Origin: Planctomycetales bacterium 71-10
Lineage (GTDB): Bacteria > Planctomycetota > Planctomycetia > Isosphaerales > Isosphaeraceae
Length of the DNA: 53,168 nucleotides
NCBI GenBank assembly: GCA_001898385.1
Contig: MKTT01000013.1
Location: 1 to 53,168 of the forward strand
Direction of reading: 5' to 3'
In this document: in pieces, positions 9,601 to 18,700 of the stretch
Numbering within the stretch: position 1 is the stretch's first letter
Layout of the letters: every line of letters starts with the position of its first letter
The notes under the pieces: generated by a model
Seen by the model: the letters and a program-made list of their open reading frames with translations, nothing else
Databases searched by the model: none
What the model was told of the DNA's origin: nothing
Program-made: the position numbers and the translations under genes

Positions 9601-10390
9601 CGACCGACCCGTCTCCGTCCTCGACTTCGACGCCTGGAAGAAGCAAGGCCGCAAGATCACGACCCTGACGGCCTACGACTTCCCCACCGCCCGCTGGCTC
9701 GACGACGCCGGCGTCGACTGCCTCCTCGTCGGCGACTCGCTGGGCACGGCCGTCCAGGGCCGCGACACGACGCTCGGCGTGACGCTCGACCAGATGGTCT
9801 ACCACGCGGAGATGGTCGCGCGGGCCGCGAGGCGGGCGTTCGTCGTCTGCGACCTGCCGTTCCTCTCCTACCAGGCGTCGAGGCCCCAGGCGATCCGCAA
9901 CGCCGGGCGGATCCTGAAGGAGACCGGGGCCAAGGCCGTCAAGCTGGAGGGGGGCGTCCGGACCGCCGCGGCCATCCGCGCCGTGGTCGACGCCCAGATC
10001 CCGGTGATGGGGCACGTCGGCCTGACGCCGCAGTCGGTCCGCAAGTTCGGCGGGTTCAAGGTCCAGCGCCAGGCCGACGCCATCCGGGCCGACGCGATGG
10101 CGGTCGCCGAGGCCGGGGCGTTCGCGGTGGTGCTCGAATGCGTGCCGGCGAGCCTGGCCGCGACGATCACCGCCGAGGTCCCGATCCCGACCATCGGCAT
10201 CGGCGCCGGCGCGGGGTGCGACGGCCAGGTGCTGGTGATCCAGGACATGCTCGGCCTGCTGGAAGGCTTCCGCCCCCGCTTCGCCCGCCGCTACGTCGAA
10301 CTCGGCGAGGCGATCAAACAGGCCGCCGGCCGCTACGTCGCCGACGTCCGCTCGGGCGACTTCCCCGGCGAGTCCGAGAGCTTCCGCTGA
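9590..10390 (+). CDS. panB: 3-methyl-2-oxobutanoate hydroxymethyltransferase
   Basis: PanB transfers a hydroxymethyl group from methylene-tetrahydrofolate to alpha-ketoisovalerate, giving ketopantoate for pantothenate and CoA. The 266-residue product is of normal length. It has ITTLTAYDFPTA, VGDSLG (Mg-binding Asp), the AVKLEGG motif, GHVGLTPQS, and the catalytic-site stretch VLECVPASLA ending in TIGIGAGAGCDGQVLV. The start ATG at 9590 lies within the end of the upstream membrane glycosyltransferase gene. A repeat element (10470-10736) lies downstream and separates it from the convergent ATP-grasp gene. Confidence 0.95.
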   Translation: MPTDDRPVSVLDFDAWKKQGRKITTLTAYDFPTARWLDDAGVDCLLVGDSLGTAVQGRDTTLGVTLDQMVYHAEMVARAARRAFVVCDLPFLSYQASRPQAIRNAGRILKETGAKAVKLEGGVRTAAAIRAVVDAQIPVMGHVGLTPQSVRKFGGFKVQRQADAIRADAMAVAEAGAFAVVLECVPASLAATITAEVPIPTIGIGAGAGCDGQVLVIQDMLGLLEGFRPRFARRYVELGEAIKQAAGRYVADVRSGDFPGESESFR

Positions 10391-10469
10391 ATCAGGGGGA
10401 GTAGCTCTGTTTCCGGGCGATGGATCCGGGGCGAGCCCCGGGGGTGAAGGGTGGGGCGGCCGGCCCGGA

Positions 10470-10736
10470 GGGTATGCCTTCGGAATTTGGCGGATCGCGT
10501 CGGAGGTTGAAGGGGCATCATAACGGCCTTCCCCCCTGGCGGGGGAAGGTGGCCCGAAGGGCCGGATGAGGGGGAAGACGAGCGAGGGGCCGCCGGGTTT
10601 CGCGCCGGCGCGGACGGGCGGCCCCTCGAATCCCGACGGCCCGTGTGCTTCGCGTCCCCCTCATCTGACCGCTTCGCGGTCTGTCTTCCCCCGCGAGGGG
10701 GGAAGACGCCGGACGCCAAATTCCAAAGGCACACCC
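10470..10736. repeat. Composite palindromic element, copy A (with terminal inverted repeats)
   Basis: The element occupies most of the 404-base convergent gap between panB and the ATP-grasp gene. Its ends are 23-bp inverted repeats (10470-10492 and 10714-10736, 2 mismatches; core TGCCTTCGGAATTTGGCG). Inside are two inverted arms. The left arm has a CCTTCCCCC...GGGGGAAGG hairpin followed by GGCCCGAAGGGCC. The right arm has GACCGCTTCGCGGTC followed by a CTTCCCCC...GGGGGGAAG hairpin. No reading frame in it looks coding. Confidence 0.85.
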
Positions 10737-10794
10737 TGCCCGGTCGCCCCACCCCCGATCCACCGGAATCTCCGGGATCGAGAGCTATACCCAG

Positions 10795-11874
10795 TCAGGG
10801 GGCCAGCCGGTCGACCCACGCCGCCTCGGCGCGGTCCAGCCGCGCGACGCATTCCTCGGGGGTCTCCGCCCGCGCGAGGACCGTCAGGACCGGCTCGCCG
10901 GCCTCGATGACCGCGCCGGGATGCGGGACGTCGGCGAAGTCCGGCGTCAGGAAATCGTCCTCGATCGACGGCGGCGCGATCTCCGGGAACGTCAGCCGGC
11001 GCCCCGCGTAGATCACCCGCTTGCCGACGGCCTCGCCGCCGCGGATCTCCTCCGCCTCGACCTCGCGATCGACGCACGCGCGGACGTGATCGCGCATCAG
11101 CGGACGTCGCGAGGCGTATTCGAACAGCTCGACGGACGCCGTGTAGCGCGGGTTGACCTCCACGACCCACGGCCGGCCGTCGGCCAGGACGAAGTCGACC
11201 CCGAGCAGGCCGACGAGCGCGAAGCGGCGGGCGAGCGCCGCGCCGACGCGGCGGACCTCCGCGCGGGCCGCGTCCGGGACGGGCCACGGCGCGACGCCGC
11301 CGCGGTAGAGGAACGGTGCCCCGGGGACGCCCGGGAATTGCCGCGCCACGCCGACGAGCCGCGAATCGCCGCCGGCCGCCACGAACAGCGCGGAGAACGT
11401 CGGCCCTTCGACGAACTCCTGGAGGTGCGTCGGCGGGACGCCCCCGGCGTCGCGGGCCCATCGCACGCCCAGGCCGCCGGCCGTCGCGACCGACTTGGCG
11501 AGCCAGCGGCCCGTCGTCGGCGCGCCCTCGGCGACGCGGCGGAGGCGTGGCGTCGGCAGCCCCTCGGCGATCAGCGCGTCGGTGACGACCCAGGGGTCGC
11601 GGGCCCGGCGCAGGACGTCGGGGTCGTTTCCGAGCAGGGGGGCGGCGCTCGCGAGCCGCCCGACGAGGTCGGGCCGCGCCTCCATCGATCCCGTGTAGAG
11701 CCAGGCGTCGCACGCGGGCGGGTCGAACGGGCCGTCGGGGTCGAGGCGGGCGACCGGGCAGCGGGCGGCGAGGTCGGCGTCGGCGAACAGGTCCAGGCAG
11801 CGGGGACGGAGCCCGGCGCGGAGCGCCGAGAAGGCCGCGGCCCGCGTGCTGGCTCCGACGATCAGGACGTTCAT
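10795..11874 (-). CDS. ATP-grasp ligase, probably linked to H4MPT/C1 metabolism
   Basis: This 359-residue protein starts with a Rossmann-like strand (MNVLIVGASTRAAAFSA) and continues with an ATP-grasp fold. WLAKSVATAGGLGV holds the ATP-contacting lysine, LQEFVEGPTFSALFVA follows, and GVDFVLADGRPWVVEVNPR holds the metal-binding Glu and Asn. It resembles the predicted ATP-dependent carboligases (COG2232 type) that accompany tetrahydromethanopterin genes in methylotrophs and planctomycetes. That assignment is from memory of the family and is supported by Fae and a methylene-H4MPT dehydrogenase 0.7-1.5 kb away. The exact ligation is unknown. It lies 70 bases downstream of the small CGKC protein on the same strand. 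Confidence 0.72.
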   Translation of the reverse strand: MNVLIVGASTRAAAFSALRAGLRPRCLDLFADADLAARCPVARLDPDGPFDPPACDAWLYTGSMEARPDLVGRLASAAPLLGNDPDVLRRARDPWVVTDALIAEGLPTPRLRRVAEGAPTTGRWLAKSVATAGGLGVRWARDAGGVPPTHLQEFVEGPTFSALFVAAGGDSRLVGVARQFPGVPGAPFLYRGGVAPWPVPDAARAEVRRVGAALARRFALVGLLGVDFVLADGRPWVVEVNPRYTASVELFEYASRRPLMRDHVRACVDREVEAEEIRGGEAVGKRVIYAGRRLTFPEIAPPSIEDDFLTPDFADVPHPGAVIEAGEPVLTVLARAETPEECVARLDRAEAAWVDRLAP

Positions 11875-11944
11875 GGGCGGGAATCAAGACGGCCCCGCGC
11901 CGAGGGGCTCGGGGCGGGGCCGGGCGATCGGGTCGCGACCTCGG

Positions 11945-12295
11945 TCAGTCGACCTTGGTGATCTTCTCGGTCGGGGTCAGGACGAGCTTGCCGTCCTTCT
12001 CCTCGCAGGTGCCGACGACCTTCACCTTGACCGGCTTGTCCTTCTTGGCCGTGCAGATGCCCAGGCCGCCGTGGGCGTCCTTGAAGAAGTCGTTCTTCTC
12101 CAGGTAGTAGGTCTTCTTGGCGCCGTCCTTCTCGACGATGACGACGTTCTGGCACTCCTTGGTCTCGCCGAGGGCGCACTTGCCGCAGACGCCGCCGCCC
12201 TCGATGGTGACCTTCTTGCCGTCGTCGGCCAGGGCGGCACCCAGGCCCATGGTGAGCACGCCGCAGACCGCCAGCGTCAGGAGCTTGTGCATCAT
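11945..12295 (-). CDS. Small secreted cysteine-containing protein (DUF6370-like)
   Basis: The product is about 116 residues with a clear signal peptide (LLTLAVCGVLTMGLGAALA, cleavage near ALADD). The mature part is a short beta-rich, Lys-rich domain with a CGKCALGETKECQNV motif. Further cysteines occur in GICTAKK and GTCEEKD, giving five in the mature part. It resembles small planctomycete proteins grouped as DUF6370, of unknown function; a metal or heme role is only speculative. ATG codons at 12295 and 12292 both sit just behind GGAGAG. It is divergent from fae across about 280 bases and may be cotranscribed with the ATP-grasp gene. Confidence 0.7.
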   Translation of the reverse strand: MMHKLLTLAVCGVLTMGLGAALADDGKKVTIEGGGVCGKCALGETKECQNVVIVEKDGAKKTYYLEKNDFFKDAHGGLGICTAKKDKPVKVKVVGTCEEKDGKLVLTPTEKITKVD

Positions 12296-12572
12296 TCTCT
12301 CCGTCGTAGGGGGATCGTTGCAGCGGGCCCGGGGCGGACGCCCCCCCGCTCGACAAGTATTCAACCAGCTTGCGAGGCGCGAGACAACGGGGTTTCGCCC
12401 GGCCCCGACGATCTTCGGGGGGTTGCCCGCCGCGGGGGGGCCGTCTATCATGCGGGTCTCGATCGCGCGCCGGCCCTTCGCGGCGCGGATCCGGACGCGC
12501 GCGGCCGGGCCCGGAGCGGCTCCCGCGCGGGCGTTTCAGAACGAATCCAGGAATCCAGGGAGAGCGAACGCG

Positions 12573-13079
12573 ATGGCCAGCGACATCCTCATGAACATCG
12601 GCGAGGCCCTCGTCGGCGAAGGCAACGAGATCGCCCACATCGACCTGCTGATCGGCAAGAAGGACGGCCCGGTGGGCGTCGCCTTCGCCAACGCGTTGGC
12701 CAACCAGTCGCACGGCCACACCAACCTGCTGGCGGTCCTCACGCCCAACCTGCTCGCCAAGCCGGCCACGGTGATGATCACCAAGGTCACGATCAAGGGG
12801 ATGAAGCAGGCCGTGCAGATGTTCGGCCCGGCCCAGTCCGCCGTGGCCAAGGCCGTCGCCGACAGCGTGGGCGAGGGCGTCATCCCCGCCTCCGCGGCCG
12901 AAGACCTGGTCATCGTCTGCGGCGTGTTCATCCACCCCGAGGCTGAGGACAACGCCAAGATCCTCAAGTTCAACTACGAGGCGACCAAGCTCGCCATCGC
13001 CAACGCGATGAAGAACGAGCCCAAGATCGCCGAGATCACCGCCAAGAAGGACTCGGTCGAGCACCCGTTCGCCAAGTGA
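12573..13079 (+). CDS. fae: Formaldehyde-activating enzyme (Fae)
   Basis: Fae condenses formaldehyde with tetrahydromethanopterin to methylene-H4MPT, the entry step of the H4MPT-linked formaldehyde oxidation and detoxification route. The 168-residue length is standard. The family core is present: EGNEIAHIDLLIGKKDGPVG with the proposed catalytic histidine at His22, ANQSHGHTNLLAVLTPNL, and ITKVTIKGMKQAVQMFGPAQ. Start ATG 12573 is preceded by GGGAG. The open frame extends far upstream without family similarity. Methylene-H4MPT dehydrogenase, the next enzyme, lies downstream on the same strand with a repeat element between them. Confidence 0.95.
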   Translation: MASDILMNIGEALVGEGNEIAHIDLLIGKKDGPVGVAFANALANQSHGHTNLLAVLTPNLLAKPATVMITKVTIKGMKQAVQMFGPAQSAVAKAVADSVGEGVIPASAAEDLVIVCGVFIHPEAEDNAKILKFNYEATKLAIANAMKNEPKIAEITAKKDSVEHPFAK

Positions 13080-13119
13080 CCGACGCGGTCCGGGAGGCCG
13101 AATCGCGGCCTCTCCGACG

Positions 13120-13299
13120 CCTTTCCCCCTGGCGGGGGAAGGCAGACCCCGCAGGGGTCGGATGAGGGGGACGACCAGCACGAGCCCTGTTGGATATCGA
13201 GGGCCCGCCCGATCGGCCGTTATGAGATTTGACGGCCGCCTGGCGCGTCATCCCCCTCATCCGGCCCTCCGGGCCACCTTCCCCCGCCAGGGGGGAAGG
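13120..13299. repeat. Composite palindromic element, copy B (core only)
   Basis: It lies between fae and the methylene-H4MPT dehydrogenase gene. The left arm has a CTTTCCCCCTGG...GGGGGAAGG hairpin followed by GACCCCGCAGGGGTC. The right arm is GGCCCTCCGGGCC followed by a CCTTCCCCC...GGGGGGAAGG hairpin. The terminal inverted repeats seen in copies A, C and E are absent. It may attenuate transcription from fae into the next gene. Confidence 0.85.
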
Positions 13300-13387
13300 G
13301 CGTCGTTTCGGATCCGTCCGCGCCCAGCCGGGACGGACTCCGACCCATCCGCAACGCCTCCCATCACGCCACCGCGCCGAGGTCGTC

Positions 13388-14266
13388 ATGGCCGATGACA
13401 AGGCAACGATCCTGATCCAGATGGACGTCGACCCCCAGCCCAGCGTGTTCGACGCGGTGGTCGCGGTCGACGCCAAGGTCGACCACCTGTTCCGCCACGG
13501 CGACGTCACGCCCGAGAACGTGCAGGACCTCGTCTACGGGGCCCTCTTCACCCGGGGGCCGTCCGACCTCCGCCGCACGGCGCTGTTCGTCGGCGGCTCG
13601 GACGTGGCGAAGGCCGAGGCCGTGCTCGCGAAGGTGAGGTCGACCTTCTTCGGGCCCTTCCGGGTCTCGGTCCTGTTCGACGCCAACGGCTCCAACACCA
13701 CGGCCGCGGCGGCCGTGCTGGCCGCGACGTCCAGCCTGGGCGGCTCGCTCGCCGGCGCGAAGGCGGCCGTGCTCGCGGCGACGGGGCCCGTCGGCCAGCG
13801 GGTGGCGCGGCTGCTCGGCCGCGGCGGGGCGACCGTCGCCGTCGGCTCGCGCGACCTGGCCCGCGCCGGCAAGCTGGCCGAGCGCCTGGGCGAGGCCACC
13901 GGAGCCGCTTACACGCCCTTCAGCAACGCCGACCCCGCCACGACCCGCGCCGCGCTCGAAGGGGCGACGCTGGTCGTCGCCGCGGGCGCCGGCGGCGTCC
14001 AGCTCCTCCCGGCCGCGACCTGGCGGGCGCTATCGGCCCTCCGCGTGGTCGTCGACCTCAACGCCGTCCCCCCGTCGGGGGTCGAGGGGGTCGAGGCCGG
14101 CGACCAGGGGGTCGACCGCGACGGTGTCAAGGCGTGGGGCGCGCTGGGCGTCGGCGGCCTCAAGATGAAGATCCACAAGCGGGCCGTCCGGGCCCTCTTC
14201 GAGTCCAACGACCGCGTCCTCGACGCGGAGGAAGTCCTGGAACTCGGCCGCGACCTCGTCGGCTGA
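13388..14266 (+). CDS. Methylene-tetrahydromethanopterin dehydrogenase (MtdB/MtdC-like)
   Basis: The enzyme oxidises methylene-H4MPT to methenyl-H4MPT with NAD(P)+, the step after Fae. The 292-residue product begins with ILIQMDVDPQPSVFDAVVAVDA and has the pterin-binding segment HGDVTPENVQDLVYGALFTRG. A Rossmann domain follows (AKAAVLAATGPVGQRVARLL, then VGSRDLARA). The C-terminus has GLKMKIHKRAVRALFE, typical of the Mtd family. MtdB and MtdC cannot be told apart by eye. ATG 13388 follows CCGAGGTCGTC. The remaining pathway genes (mch, fhc) are not in the window. Confidence 0.9.
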   Translation: MADDKATILIQMDVDPQPSVFDAVVAVDAKVDHLFRHGDVTPENVQDLVYGALFTRGPSDLRRTALFVGGSDVAKAEAVLAKVRSTFFGPFRVSVLFDANGSNTTAAAAVLAATSSLGGSLAGAKAAVLAATGPVGQRVARLLGRGGATVAVGSRDLARAGKLAERLGEATGAAYTPFSNADPATTRAALEGATLVVAAGAGGVQLLPAATWRALSALRVVVDLNAVPPSGVEGVEAGDQGVDRDGVKAWGALGVGGLKMKIHKRAVRALFESNDRVLDAEEVLELGRDLVG

Positions 14267-14286
14267 GGCGCGGCCGGTCGCGGCCG

Positions 14287-15363
14287 TCAGGGCTTCTTCT
14301 CGGGCTCGGCGGGCGGCTCGGCGTGGATCTCTTCTTCCTTCTCCAGCACGCCCGTGACCTGGCCGGCGTCGTTGACGGCGGTGGCCCAGATGAAGTCGGG
14401 GCCCCCCTCGTCGAGGATGCGGAGCCGGCCGTCCTCGTAGACGAAGGCGCGGGGGCCGGGGAGCTGGCCGTGGGGGCCGTCGACCTGGCCGACCACGACG
14501 CCGGCGTTGTTGACGGCCGTGGCCTGGGCGTGGACGAAGCCGGGGGGCGGGCTCAGCACCTCCACGCCCCGGCCCGGCGTCCAGACGACGGCCTTGTACG
14601 CGCCGTCGCCCTCGTTGCGGAAGCCGACGACCCGTCCCGCGTCGTTGACGGCGCGGGGGACGATGTAGTTCTCGGGCCCGTCGAGCGATTCCGACTTCCA
14701 CTCGCCCGGCGCGGCCTCGGTCCAGAGCGTGGGCTTCCCCTTGCGGACGGCGGCCAGGCGCTTGCCGTCGGGGCTGATGGCCAGGACGTTCGAACCGAGC
14801 TGGTCGCCGTCGGGGACGATCACCGCCTTCCAGCCGTCGCCGTCGGGCTCCCAGACCACGGCGCGGAGGCGGTAATCGCCGACGCCGATCCCGGCGATGC
14901 GGCGACCGTCGCGCGAGACCCCGGTCGCGAACGAGGCCCCGTCGGGCTCGGGCGCGCCCAGGCCGCGGATCCCCTCGTCGGCCGTCCAGACGAACGCCTG
15001 GTTGCGCAGGTAGACGTACGCCTGCGGCGGTGCCGGCTTGCTGGCGCGGCCGACGACGACGCCGTCGTCGCTGACGCCGGCCGGGAACGTGGCGGTGTAG
15101 GTCTTCAGCAGCGGGAGGCGGACGATCTCGGCCCCCCGGGAGAGGAACGGGGCCTCGTACAGGATGTTCGGGTCGCCGTTCTCCGGCTCCCAGTGGAAGC
15201 CGACGACGTCCCCCTTGCCGTTGATGGCGACGGCGTTGAGGCCCTCGGCCATCGGCGCGACCACGGCGTACTTCTTCGCGGCCGGCGGCCCCTGCGCGAC
15301 GGCGGCCCCGACGAAGGCCCAGGCGGCGACGGCCGGCGCGACGGCGATGCGGATCGGGATCAT
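14287..15363 (-). CDS. Exported HAF-repeat protein
   Basis: The product is 358 residues with a signal peptide (VAAWAFVGAAVAQG). The mature chain is built of repeats of the HAF (extracellular repeat) type: AINGKGDVVGF, GVSDDGVVVGR, GVSRDGRRIAG, AVNDAGRVVGF, AVNNAGVVVGQ and AVNDAGQVTGV. Each is followed by a strand such as AFVWT, AVVWEPDG or AFVYEDG, suggesting a beta-propeller-like fold. No catalytic residues are seen. The tail is Glu/Pro/Lys rich. It ends 20 bases from the convergent methylene-H4MPT dehydrogenase gene. Confidence 0.75.
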   Translation of the reverse strand: MIPIRIAVAPAVAAWAFVGAAVAQGPPAAKKYAVVAPMAEGLNAVAINGKGDVVGFHWEPENGDPNILYEAPFLSRGAEIVRLPLLKTYTATFPAGVSDDGVVVGRASKPAPPQAYVYLRNQAFVWTADEGIRGLGAPEPDGASFATGVSRDGRRIAGIGVGDYRLRAVVWEPDGDGWKAVIVPDGDQLGSNVLAISPDGKRLAAVRKGKPTLWTEAAPGEWKSESLDGPENYIVPRAVNDAGRVVGFRNEGDGAYKAVVWTPGRGVEVLSPPPGFVHAQATAVNNAGVVVGQVDGPHGQLPGPRAFVYEDGRLRILDEGGPDFIWATAVNDAGQVTGVLEKEEEIHAEPPAEPEKKP

Positions 15364-15428
15364 GCGGTGTTCCTCCGGACCGAGGATACAACGCCGGACC
15401 GGGCCCCGGGAAGCGAGCGGGGGGCGAA

Positions 15429-15702
15429 GGGTGTGCCTTTGGATTTCGGCGATCGGCGTCCGACGTCTTCCCCCCTCGCGGGGGAAGACAGACCGCGAAG
15501 CGGTCCGATGAGGGGGACGACGAGCACGGCGGCCGTCGGGATTCGACGGCCGCCCGACCGGGCCGGCGCGAGATCCGACGGTCATCTGGCACGTCCTCCC
15601 CCTCATCCGGCCCTTCGGGCCACCTTCCCCCGCGAGGGGGGAAGGCCGTCAGGATGGCCCCCGCGACTCCAACGCGATTCGCCGAAATCCAAAGGCACGC
15701 CC
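15429..15702. repeat. Composite palindromic element, copy C (with terminal inverted repeats)
   Basis: It fills most of the 365-base gap between the HAF-repeat gene and the AsmA-like gene, both on the minus strand. The ends are 23-bp inverted repeats (15429-15451 and 15680-15702, one mismatch; core TGCCTTTGGATTTCGGCG). The left arm carries GACCGCGAAGCGGTC and the right arm GGCCCTTCGGGCC, each next to a CTTCCCCC/GGGGGAAG hairpin. This is the opposite order to copies A and E. Confidence 0.87.
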
Positions 15703-15728
15703 GGGGGCGATTCGCGGGGCCCGCGGGC

Positions 15729-18700
15729 TCACTCGCGGTCGCGGCCCACGCCGGTGACCGTGGGGAGGATCCGGGGCCGCGCCTGGGGCGCGGCCATGGT
15801 GCCGCCGACGTCGATCTGGAACAGCTCGGCGCCGGCCTCGCGCATCATCCGGGAGAACAGGGGGAGGTTGTAGCGGTTGCGGCCGTAGGCCACGTCGAAG
15901 GTCAGGTCGATCTTGTCGAACGGGTCGCGCGCGTTCTTGTTCTTGCGGCCCCGGTCGCTTAGGTTCAGGCTGACGGCGTCGCCGGTGAGCTTGAACTCCT
16001 CGAAGAACGTGGTGCCGTTGACGATCTTGAAGGCGACGTCGGCCGAGTCGAACATCGCCTTGCCGCGGCTGCGGATCACGTTGGGCGCCAGGATCTTGTT
16101 CAGGCCCTTGACCACCGAGAGGACGAAGGGGAGCTCGCCGATGTCGCCGTCGACGACGTGGGCCTCGCCGCGGCCCTGGACCTGGCGCACGTCGCCCCCC
16201 TGGCCTTCGAACTGGACGTCGGCGTTGACCAGGCCGCGGTACGACTGCCGGCCGGGGAGGGTCATGGCGTATTTCTGGAGGTCGGCCCCGGTGATCCGCA
16301 CGGCCCCGCTGTAGCGGGGGGACTCGGCCAGGGTGAGCCAGCCCTCGCCGTAGGCCTCGCCCCCCAGGAGCTTCCCCTTCACGCTGGCCAGCGAGGCCCG
16401 GCCGTCCTTGATCACCAGCGGGCCCTGGACGTCCGCCAGCGGGATCCCGGCGACCTTCACGCTCGCGACGTCCAGCAGGCCGTGGACCTCCAGCGAGCGG
16501 CCGTCGGACCGGCCCCAGACGTCCTTGAACTTGCCGTTGACGTGCTCCAGCGGGATCCCGGCCATCAGCTTGTTGTCCAGGAAGTAGACCCGCGTCTTCT
16601 CCCAGGCGCACCAGGCGGGCTCGCCGGGGTCGCCGCTCCAGCCGATCTCCAGGTCGCCCGAGGCCGTGAACGGCTTGCCGTCGTCCAGGCGGAGGGCGAA
16701 CTGGGCCATCAGCTGCGGCATGATGCGCCGGAGGTTGGCGCTGAGCAGCAGGTTGCGGACCTGCAGGTCGGAGACCTCCAGGGCGAACCGGCCGCTGTCC
16801 TCGACCCGGACGCTCCCCGCGCGGAACTCGACGGGGGCGCCGTGGAAGGTGAACTTGACGTCGCTCATGCCGACCGTGCCGTCGACGAACCGGAACGTCC
16901 CCAGGGCGTCCTGCATGCGCAGCTCGATCGTCGAGCCGGGCTCGACGCCGGGGCCCGGGGACCTGGGGATCACCAGGCGGACCTGGGAGCCGGGCAGGGG
17001 GGTGATGGCGACGACGACATGGTCGGGCTTGTGGGCCTCGACGGCGATGACGGCGTCGACGTTGCAGGAGCCGTCGGGGTTGACGACGTCCCAGGACTTT
17101 CGCCAGGCCGGCTGGAGGGCGTTGCGCAGCTCCTGGCTGAACGACAGGCCGCGGGCGGCGATGTTCAGGTCGATCTTCAGGGGCGGCTCGTTATTGGGGA
17201 GGTCGGGGCCTACGAGCCGCTCGACCCGGCCGGAGCCGGTGATGACGGCCTGGCCGTTGCGGCCGGTCATGTTCTCGAAGATCCAGTGGTCGGGGTGCAG
17301 CTCCAGCCGGCCGCCGAGCCGTCGGATGGGGAACGGCAGGCCCTCCCAGGTGATCTCGCAGCGGTCGGGGTCGAGGTCGGCCGTGGCGTGGACCGCCAGC
17401 AGGCCCTCGGGCTTGAGGACGCCGAACTTCGAGCCCGGGGGCATGGACGGGCCGGCGAGCGGCCGGCGGAGGATCCGGGCGTGGGCCTCGCCCGCGCCCG
17501 CCGGCTTGAACCTGTCGACCCAGCGGCGGACGTCCGGCTGGAGGGCGTCGAGGAACGCCGCGTCGATCGGCAGCGACTCGGCGTCCATCCACAGGTCGAC
17601 GATCGCGTCCGGGCCGGGGTCGTCCACCGTGCCGTGCAGCCGCGCCGGGCGGTCGCCGATCGGGCCGCGGACGTCGACGGCCAGCCGACGGCCTTGCAGG
17701 TCGAGCGTCCCGGTGAGGTTCTTGAGCTGGTATTTGAAGTGGCGGTAGAGGGCCGAGACGTCCTTGAGCCGGACCGACGCCGAGGCGGCGACCGGGCCGC
17801 CGGCCTCGCGGGAGAGGTCGGCCTTCAGGTCGACGCGCCCCTGGGGCTTGAAGACGTCCCACAGCTCCAGGAACTGGGGCGGGGTCTTCTGCTTCAGGCG
17901 GTCGTCCAGGTCCAGGTCGTCGGCCTCGACGTGGATCGCCAGCGGGCCGGCCTCCGGGTCGCTCGCGTCGATCCGCCCCGAGGCCCGGACGCGGGTCGAT
18001 CCGTTGGAGCCCTCGGCGTGGTCGATCGTCAGGGTCCGGCCGTCGAAGCCGACGCGCGCGGAGAGGTCGTCGATCGGGAAGGGGAGGTGGGGGCATCGGC
18101 ACGAGCCGCCCCGGAGCTGGACCTTCAGGTCGTAGGCGAGCTGCGCCCCCGGGGCGGCGGCCGGGCGGAGGGCCAGCGAGGCCAGATCGACGTCGACGTC
18201 GCCGGACTTCAGGGCCAGGGCGTCGAAGGCGTCGCCCGCCTCGGGGGGGAGGCGGCGGCGGAGGGTGTCGGAGATGGTCAGGTCGACGAGCCGCCCCTCC
18301 AGGTCGACGTCGCCGGTGTCGGGGTCGAGGACCCCCTTCAGGTCGACGTGGTCGAACAGGTCGCCGCGGGCCGAGCCCTCGAAGCGGAAGCGGCCGTCCT
18401 CGGTCGGCCGGATCTTCAGCGTCACGTCGCGCAGGATGGCCGCGGCGGCCTGGCCGTCGGCCTCGGGGCGCGGGGGGGCCGCGGCGGCGTCGGGGTCGGC
18501 GACCAGCTCGATCGTCCCGTTGACGACGTCCACCGGCGGCGGGTTCTCGATGGGCGTCCGCGGCCAGGGCCGGGCCGGCAGGTCGGCCAGGTTCCAGCCG
18601 CCGTCCTTCTGGCGGACCAGCCGCAGCGTCGGCCGGCTGACCACCACGTCGCTGACCTCACGCTTCCCCTCCAGGAGCTTCCACGGGTCGAAGTGCAGCT

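Noticed and set aside
13162..13398. Short open frames inside the repeat elements (also at 10566-10910, 15164-15511, 32407-32610, 35066-35377 and 41443-41661)
   Set aside because: They are translations of the palindromic repeats themselves, occur in several frames and orientations, and have no independent ribosome binding sites or family likeness.
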